28,154 nt of DNA from JBBQUP01 sp038212305 (GTDB taxonomy: Bacteria > Bacteroidota > Bacteroidia > Bacteroidales > Marinilabiliaceae): contig JBBQUP010000042.1 in assembly GCA_038212305.1 (NCBI GenBank), forward strand, positions 1 to 28,154. The letters are read 5' to 3'. The first letter of the stretch is position 1; each line of letters opens with the position of its first letter. The translations under genes and the position numbers were made by a program. Under the pieces are notes generated by a model, which ran no database searches, was not told the origin of the DNA, and worked only from the letters and a program-made list of their open reading frames with translations. Shown piece after piece: positions 24,250-28,154 of the stretch.

Positions 24250-25179
24250 CTACAATTGTTTATTGATGATTTGATGAATGGCGCCCTCTTTTAACGAAAA
24301 AGAACACTGCACCATTTCTGTAATTCCGCATTCCTCAACGATAAAATTAATGAAAATCGAGGCCAAAACAATCATTTCAATGCGATGCGAGTCCATACGG
24401 TCCATTTTAGCCCGTTCGGCCAACAAGCTTGTAATGTATTTTTGATGCAAAACAGCATATTTTTCTAGATCAATAGGGTAGGTAGTGAGCTTACTCATAT
24501 CTAATGCCGGATGATATATGGCAGCTAGCATGGCCACGATGGTATCGAATGAGCCCGATGAGCCGACTAAACGAGAGGATGGATATTTTTTTAGTGCATC
24601 AAAAAGAAGCGTTAAGTTTTCGCGATAATAGTCGGTAACTGTTTTAATCTCGTCCTTGGTAATGGGATCGGAAGGAGGGAATCGATCGAGCATGCGCGCC
24701 ATGCCTAACTCAAAACTGTGTTTCCAAAGAATGCCATCTTTGTTAGCAATAATAAACTCGTTGCTTCCGCCGCCAATGTCCAGTATTATTGAGTTCTCTA
24801 TTTCGAAAGGAACTACTTGTTTAACGCCATCGTAAATAAGTTGCGCCTCTTTTTCGCCATCAATAATTCGAATATCTAAACCCAATAGCAATTTCACTTG
24901 CGACACAAACTCATCTCCATTTTTAGCATTTCGAATGGCCGATGTGGCTATGCAAATTATTTTTTCAACACCATAATCATCACAGGCTTTTTTATGAATC
25001 TCAAGTGCCGTAATGCCTCGTTCAAACGCTTCGGGGATAATGGTTTTGTTATTGATACCGCCTTTGCCAAGTTTGGCTGGGTATTTTGTTTCAACTAGAA
25101 TATTGTAAGTGTTATTTACTAATTCTGCAATCAGTAAATTAAACGTGTTGGTGCCCAGGTCGATAATGGCTATGCGCAT
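24250..25179 (-). CDS. Ppx/GppA family phosphatase (exopolyphosphatase-like)
   Basis: A 309-residue member of the actin-like ATPase fold. The phosphate 1 loop is IIDLGTNTFNLLIAE at the very start, the second is SIILDIGGGSNEFIIAN (about 142-158), and SSGSFDTIVAMLA follows. The family hydrolyses terminal phosphate of polyphosphate (Ppx) or of pppGpp (GppA); this short form lacks the C-terminal HD-like domain of E. coli Ppx, as is usual in Bacteroidota. The specificity cannot be resolved. It is the first gene of a compact operon with the sigma-54 regulator and aspartase, which suggests a nutrient or phosphate-stress theme; that is inference. The ATG at 25179 is well placed before the conserved loop. 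Confidence 0.9.
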   Translation of the reverse strand: MRIAIIDLGTNTFNLLIAELVNNTYNILVETKYPAKLGKGGINNKTIIPEAFERGITALEIHKKACDDYGVEKIICIATSAIRNAKNGDEFVSQVKLLLGLDIRIIDGEKEAQLIYDGVKQVVPFEIENSIILDIGGGSNEFIIANKDGILWKHSFELGMARMLDRFPPSDPITKDEIKTVTDYYRENLTLLFDALKKYPSSRLVGSSGSFDTIVAMLAAIYHPALDMSKLTTYPIDLEKYAVLHQKYITSLLAERAKMDRMDSHRIEMIVLASIFINFIVEECGITEMVQCSFSLKEGAIHQIINKQL

Positions 25180-25220
25180 AGATGCAGTTTTTTCTTTAGT
25201 GTCTAGATGATTAAATGCTT

Positions 25221-25248
25221 ATACTCTAGGCTCACATCTTGATACTCT
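25221..25248. repeat. degenerate heptamer repeat, four units
   Basis: ATACTCT (25221-25227), AGGCTCA (25228-25234), CATCTTG (25235-25241) and ATACTCT (25242-25248): every unit has CT at positions 4-5, and the first and last units are identical. It lies just upstream of the ppx operon, in a spacer of about 130 bp. It is weak on its own, but a similar 7-bp period recurs elsewhere in the window. Confidence 0.4.
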
Positions 25249-25312
25249 AATTTTTTGTCTTACTGCAAATATAGGTACTTCACATGAAATTGTGACTTGT
25301 TATTAATCGCGG

Positions 25313-25954
25313 TTAATTCGATTCTTGCTTTTTTAAAATAAAATAGATGTAAATGCTTAACACGGCAGCAAACATGCACCAAACAGAGATCATATATTTG
25401 ATGTAAAATACTTTGGCAACCACAAAAAGTAGAAGCATCAGAATACCCAAATAGTTTATTTGCTTGATACTTGAAAATAGAAAGGGGAATAATGCTGGGA
25501 GTAGATACAAAATTCCACTCCACCAATTGGTGCTTTGGAATGTGCCAACCTGATAGTAAATGTGTTGATGGTCGATTTGTGCCGTTACATCGTAGGCAAT
25601 CATTCGAATACCTAAGATTATAAACAAAATAACACCCACCGAAAGTGAGAAAGCGATAATGCGCTTGCGAGGTCGCTTTTTTTCAATGAAAAAGGCAGAT
25701 AGTGGAATCCAAACCGGCCAAATGAGCTGGGCAAAAATCAGAAACCCATAAGTGGCTATTATTTCGGTAGTTCGGTAACCATCGTTTTGTAGAGCAACCC
25801 ATAACCATCCCTCAAAAAATTGCTGAACGCCAAACATTAATGGGATCATGGCAAAAAAAAGTTGTTCTTTATTTTGGCTTTTTTTAATGGCCAATATACC
25901 AACTGTAGAAATTACGGCACTGGCTCCAAAACTTACTTCAGCTGAAAAACACAT
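25313..25954 (-). CDS. DUF6629 family integral membrane protein
   Basis: A 213-residue membrane protein starting MCFSAEVSFGASAVISTVGILAIKK, the conserved beginning of DUF6629, with a Cys-Phe-Ser triplet near the N terminus. About seven hydrophobic segments follow, with FGVQQFFEGWLWVAL and FAQLIWPVWIPLSAFFIEKKRPRK as recognisable parts. The length is typical. The function of the family is unknown. It is preceded on its own strand by about 170 bp before the outer-membrane protein block, and followed by about 130 bp before the ppx operon. It seems to be a single-gene unit. Confidence 0.85.
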   Translation of the reverse strand: MCFSAEVSFGASAVISTVGILAIKKSQNKEQLFFAMIPLMFGVQQFFEGWLWVALQNDGYRTTEIIATYGFLIFAQLIWPVWIPLSAFFIEKKRPRKRIIAFSLSVGVILFIILGIRMIAYDVTAQIDHQHIYYQVGTFQSTNWWSGILYLLPALFPFLFSSIKQINYLGILMLLLFVVAKVFYIKYMISVWCMFAAVLSIYIYFILKKQESN

Positions 25955-26063
25955 ATTTAATTTGCTTTACATTAGTTTTATCGAATGAAGATATAAAAGT
26001 AATTCAATTATTCATCTTAACAGGAGGTATTCTCAAAGTAAGTTCTGGTATGAGGCATATTTA

Positions 26064-26100
26064 CATAAAAAGTCCATCTCTGAAAATCAAAGACGGACTT
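26064..26100 (-). terminator. intrinsic terminator of the beta-barrel protein gene
   Basis: On the - strand AAGTCCGTCT (26100-26091) pairs with AGATGGACTT (26079-26070) in 10 positions including one G-U, and the stem runs into further T residues. It lies 24 bp after the stop codon of the gene at 26124-26798. Confidence 0.75.
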
Positions 26101-26123
26101 ATTGTAATATATGTTTATTCTAC

Positions 26124-26798
26124 TTAAAACCTATAACCTAACGACAGACCGAAGCCTGTATTTTTTGTGGTTGATTTATCGTCAGTCGTACCTTTGTATT
26201 CAGGATTAATATTCAGCATCCCAAATTGAGTATCCAACTGTAAAAACATTCCGCTCATCATTTCGTATCCGAAAAAGATATTGGCACCTACATCAAATGC
26301 TTTATAATAAGGTGTTAAGGTTAGCAACTCTCCGGAGTCAACACTGCTTTGGAATTTTACATCCTTAGTGAGTGATGCGACACCACCTTCAATTTTCGCT
26401 TTGCCGCTGATTCCGTAAGCCAAGTAAGGTCCAAAACCAAGCATGATAAATCCATTACCCAACGCAGCTTTGTAAACCATATTCAATGGAAGTTCGAGGT
26501 AATTAAGTTTAATTGTAGTGTTAATAATTCCTTCGGTGTTTTTAGCACCTTTTGTAACGTACATTAATCCGGGTTGAAAATAAAATTCGGGCGCAATGGG
26601 TATTTGAATATTCACTCCACCATGAAAACCTAAAATCATGTCGTTTTTCAGATTGTCACCACTATCGTCTTTTCCGTTCAAATTCTGGTAATTGACTCCA
26701 CCAAGTATGGCAAATGAAGTTTTTGTATTATCCTGAGCTATCGCAAATGATGCTGAAAGCAGGAAAATCATAATGATAGAAAATGTTTTATTTTTCAT
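26124..26798 (-). CDS. outer-membrane beta-barrel protein (PorT-like / OMP_b-brl)
   Basis: A 224-residue exported protein. The signal peptide MKNKTFSIIMIFLLSASFAIAQ ends at a clear AxA-Q site. The mature part has about eight beta strands with alternating hydrophobic residues: FAILGGVNYQNLNG, MILGFHGGVNIQIPIAPEFYFQPGL, TTIKLNYLELPLNMVYK, GFIMLGFGPYLAYGISGKAKIEGG, FDVGANIFFGYEMMSGMFLQ, and an aromatic C-terminal strand FGLSLGYRF that fits BAM recognition. The segment LELPLNMVYK-x-GFGPYLAYGI is characteristic of porin-family eight-stranded barrels in Bacteroidota. A transport or structural role in the outer membrane is likely. It follows the OmpA lipoprotein gene in the same direction across a 94-bp repeat-containing spacer. 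Confidence 0.85.
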   Translation of the reverse strand: MKNKTFSIIMIFLLSASFAIAQDNTKTSFAILGGVNYQNLNGKDDSGDNLKNDMILGFHGGVNIQIPIAPEFYFQPGLMYVTKGAKNTEGIINTTIKLNYLELPLNMVYKAALGNGFIMLGFGPYLAYGISGKAKIEGGVASLTKDVKFQSSVDSGELLTLTPYYKAFDVGANIFFGYEMMSGMFLQLDTQFGMLNINPEYKGTTDDKSTTKNTGFGLSLGYRF

Positions 26799-26821
26799 CT
26801 GTTTAAAAATTAGTATTAAAA

Positions 26822-26855
26822 TTCAAGACATAAGTTGTAAGATATAAGACGTAAG
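26822..26855. repeat. tandem degenerate heptamer, consensus NNNTAAG
   Basis: ACATAAG, TTGTAAG, ATATAAG and ACGTAAG follow each other without gaps at 26828-26855, preceded by a partial TTCAAG. The last four bases TAAG are kept while the first three vary. It fills a large share of the 94-bp spacer between the OmpA lipoprotein and beta-barrel genes, upstream of the latter on its strand. The function is unknown. Confidence 0.6.
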
Positions 26856-26892
26856 ACTGATTTACAGTACTTACTTATTTATGTAGCTTGAT

Positions 26893-27564
26893 TTATTGAC
26901 CAGCTTCGTTTTGAGCGTCATTCTTCATTTTTTCATTGGCTGTAATCAAAAACTCTACACGTCGATTTTGCGACTGGCCACTTTCGGTGCTATTGGAATA
27001 TTTCGGCAACTCTTCGCCAAATCCTTTTGTTCTAATTCTGCCATTAGCTATTCCATTGCTGTTCAGGTACATTGCGACTGTACGAGCTCTTGTTTCCGAT
27101 AAGTTTTGATTGTACGACTTGCTTCCTTTGCTGTCGGTATGCCCTTGGATTTCAATATCGGTATCAGGATAAGCATTTAGAATTTTAACTAATTTATCAA
27201 GATTTGTTTTTGCATCCGTTGAAAGATTCGAACTGTCAAATCCAAACAATACATTACTGCTGAATTCCACAACAATTCCTTCGCCAACCCGTTCAACTTT
27301 AGCATCAGGAACTGTATTCTTAATTTCTTTAGCTTGCTTGTCCATTTTATTGCCAATTACGGCACCAGTTGCACCGCCAACAGTTGCACCAATAATAGCA
27401 CCTAAGCCAGTATTACCTGCCGCTTTACCAATAACGGCACCCATTGCTCCGCCAGCAGCAACACCAATTGCCCCGCCTTTTTGTGTTTTACTTAACGATG
27501 CGCAGCTTGCAAATAGCAAAGCAGAACATAAAACCATGATGATGCTTATTCGATTTGTTTTCAT
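26893..27564 (-). CDS. OmpA-family lipoprotein with glycine zipper
   Basis: A 223-residue envelope protein. The lipobox is LLFASC with the lipidated cysteine at residue 21. Residues about 30-75 form a glycine-zipper membrane segment (GGAIGVAAGGAMGAVIGKAAG, then GAIIGATVGGATGAVIG), as in YMGG/Gly-zipper proteins. The OmpA peptidoglycan-binding domain (about 100-212) has FGFDSSNLS, IQGHTDSKGSKSYNQNLSETRA and QNRRVEFLI, with the Asp and Arg residues that contact diaminopimelate in this family. It anchors the outer membrane to the cell wall, consistent with the meso-diaminopimelate cell wall implied by Mpl. The C-terminal tail NEKMKNDAQNEAGQ is polar. A -7-like TACCTTTA lies on the - strand at 27683-27676. 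Confidence 0.93.
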   Translation of the reverse strand: MKTNRISIIMVLCSALLFASCASLSKTQKGGAIGVAAGGAMGAVIGKAAGNTGLGAIIGATVGGATGAVIGNKMDKQAKEIKNTVPDAKVERVGEGIVVEFSSNVLFGFDSSNLSTDAKTNLDKLVKILNAYPDTDIEIQGHTDSKGSKSYNQNLSETRARTVAMYLNSNGIANGRIRTKGFGEELPKYSNSTESGQSQNRRVEFLITANEKMKNDAQNEAGQ

Positions 27565-28119
27565 AATTGATGAATTTATTTTTTATAATGATTTAGTAAA
27601 TGAGTAATACTTTTAAGGTTGTTTAATTTCGTAAGGTTGGAATTGGTAAATAGTTATACTTCATTTTTATTTATATAAAGGTAAGCTCGCGAAAACAAAA
27701 AGTTGTTACATTATTTTTTATAAGAGTTACAAGATTCACACTTTTTGATAGTGAAAGACATTAGAGGAAGAATTCAAGTCTATTTGATATAACTTGGAAG
27801 AGGTAAATTAAGCTTTTGATAAATTTCAGTAGGATTATCAAATAATCAGCTATTCTCGTTCCGTTGAGCTTCTTTTTTCTTCGAGATAGTTTCTTTGATG
27901 GTGTGGATGCTCCCTAGTTTTTCTTTGGATAGGAAGGTTCCCCCAAATTTTATTTGTTCCGATAAATTAGTGCAAATGAGTATTATACTTGACAAATTTA
28001 AATGAATAAATAGCTTGTTGTACTAAACCCTCCTTCGTCGGGTAACTTCAGGTACATTATCCAAAAGTAATAAAATACCGATATTAAGCTCATTTTATTC
28101 ACCTTAAAAGTTTTATAAA
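27565..28119. other. intergenic region of about 550 bp, mostly unassigned
   Basis: Contains the upstream region of the OmpA lipoprotein gene (candidate TACCTTTA at 27676-27683 on the - strand) and, further on, a 58-codon open stretch on the - strand at 27846-28022 that is described separately. The rest is AT-rich with no open frame, tRNA or clear repeat that I can see. Confidence 0.45.
27846..28022 (-). pseudogene. possible relic of the C-terminal end of a protein
   Basis: A frame on the - strand stays open from a stop at 28025-28023 to TGA at 27848-27846. The translated tail (EQIKFGGTFLSKEKLG, then TIKETISKKKEAQRNENS) is charged and protein-like, but there is no ATG. I cannot name a family; chance opening in AT-rich DNA is quite possible. 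Confidence 0.2.
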
Positions 28120-28154
28120 ATGAGCAGAAAATCTTATTTGGAGCAGGCTTGTCA
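28120..28154 (+). CDS. possible start of a gene cut by the window end
   Basis: An ATG at 28120 opens MSRKSYLEQAC up to the window edge, after an AT-rich leader. Eleven codons are too few to judge; it could be an N terminus or chance. Confidence 0.25.
   Translation, partial: MSRKSYLEQAC

Noticed and set aside
27338..27607. Ala/Pro-rich 89-codon frame on + opposite the OmpA lipoprotein
   Set aside because: It is the antisense image of the glycine zipper; the composition is explained by that repeat.

Overview
The window looks like a chromosomal segment of an AT-rich Bacteroidota, most likely a Bacteroidales/Marinilabiliales-type anaerobe. The support is the ParA-ParB-DUF5683-LysM transglycosylase gene order, a membrane-bound Y_Y_Y/LuxR regulator with no kinase domain, a DUF6629 protein, promoter elements of the TAnnTTTG type, and start sites without strong Shine-Dalgarno motifs. 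I saw no rRNA, tRNA, CRISPR array or intact mobile element. The assignment is inferred from protein character, not from a search.

Left part (1-9950, all +): the tail of an unidentified gene; a large sensory regulator; a PfkB-family heptose-phosphate kinase; the chromosome-partition pair ParA/ParB, followed closely by a DUF5683 membrane protein and a LysM lytic transglycosylase; a YugP-type membrane zinc peptidase; and a small unknown membrane protein. Middle (10000-18800): a lipid-flippase-like membrane protein; a decayed metallo-beta-lactamase-fold gene on the opposite strand; the murein-recycling ligase Mpl; a CPA2 cation/proton antiporter with a UspA-like tail; a CaCA calcium/sodium antiporter with different serine codon use and a structured downstream spacer; a lipoprotein M3-like zinc peptidase; and a short relic of a TonB-dependent receptor that still has its terminator.

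Right part (18830-27570, almost all -): the [FeFe]-hydrogenase maturation GTPase HydF with an unknown 181-aa protein just upstream; a beta-barrel gene on + that appears broken by a stop right after its signal peptide; a tight ppx/gppA - sigma-54 response regulator - aspartate ammonia-lyase operon; a DUF6629 membrane protein; a beta-barrel outer-membrane protein; and a glycine-zipper OmpA lipoprotein. HydF plus an aspartase-type lyase suggests a dispersed [FeFe]-hydrogenase maturation locus; HydE, HydG and the hydrogenase itself are not in the window.

Most genes are ordinary housekeeping or envelope genes. The less expected signals are three gene relics (MBL fold, TonB receptor, beta-barrel), degenerate 7-bp-period repeats in three separate intergenic regions, the possible acquisition of the calcium/sodium antiporter, and the arrangement around HydF, the 181-aa protein and the aspartase operon. 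I did not find convincing evidence for a wholly new multi-gene system.
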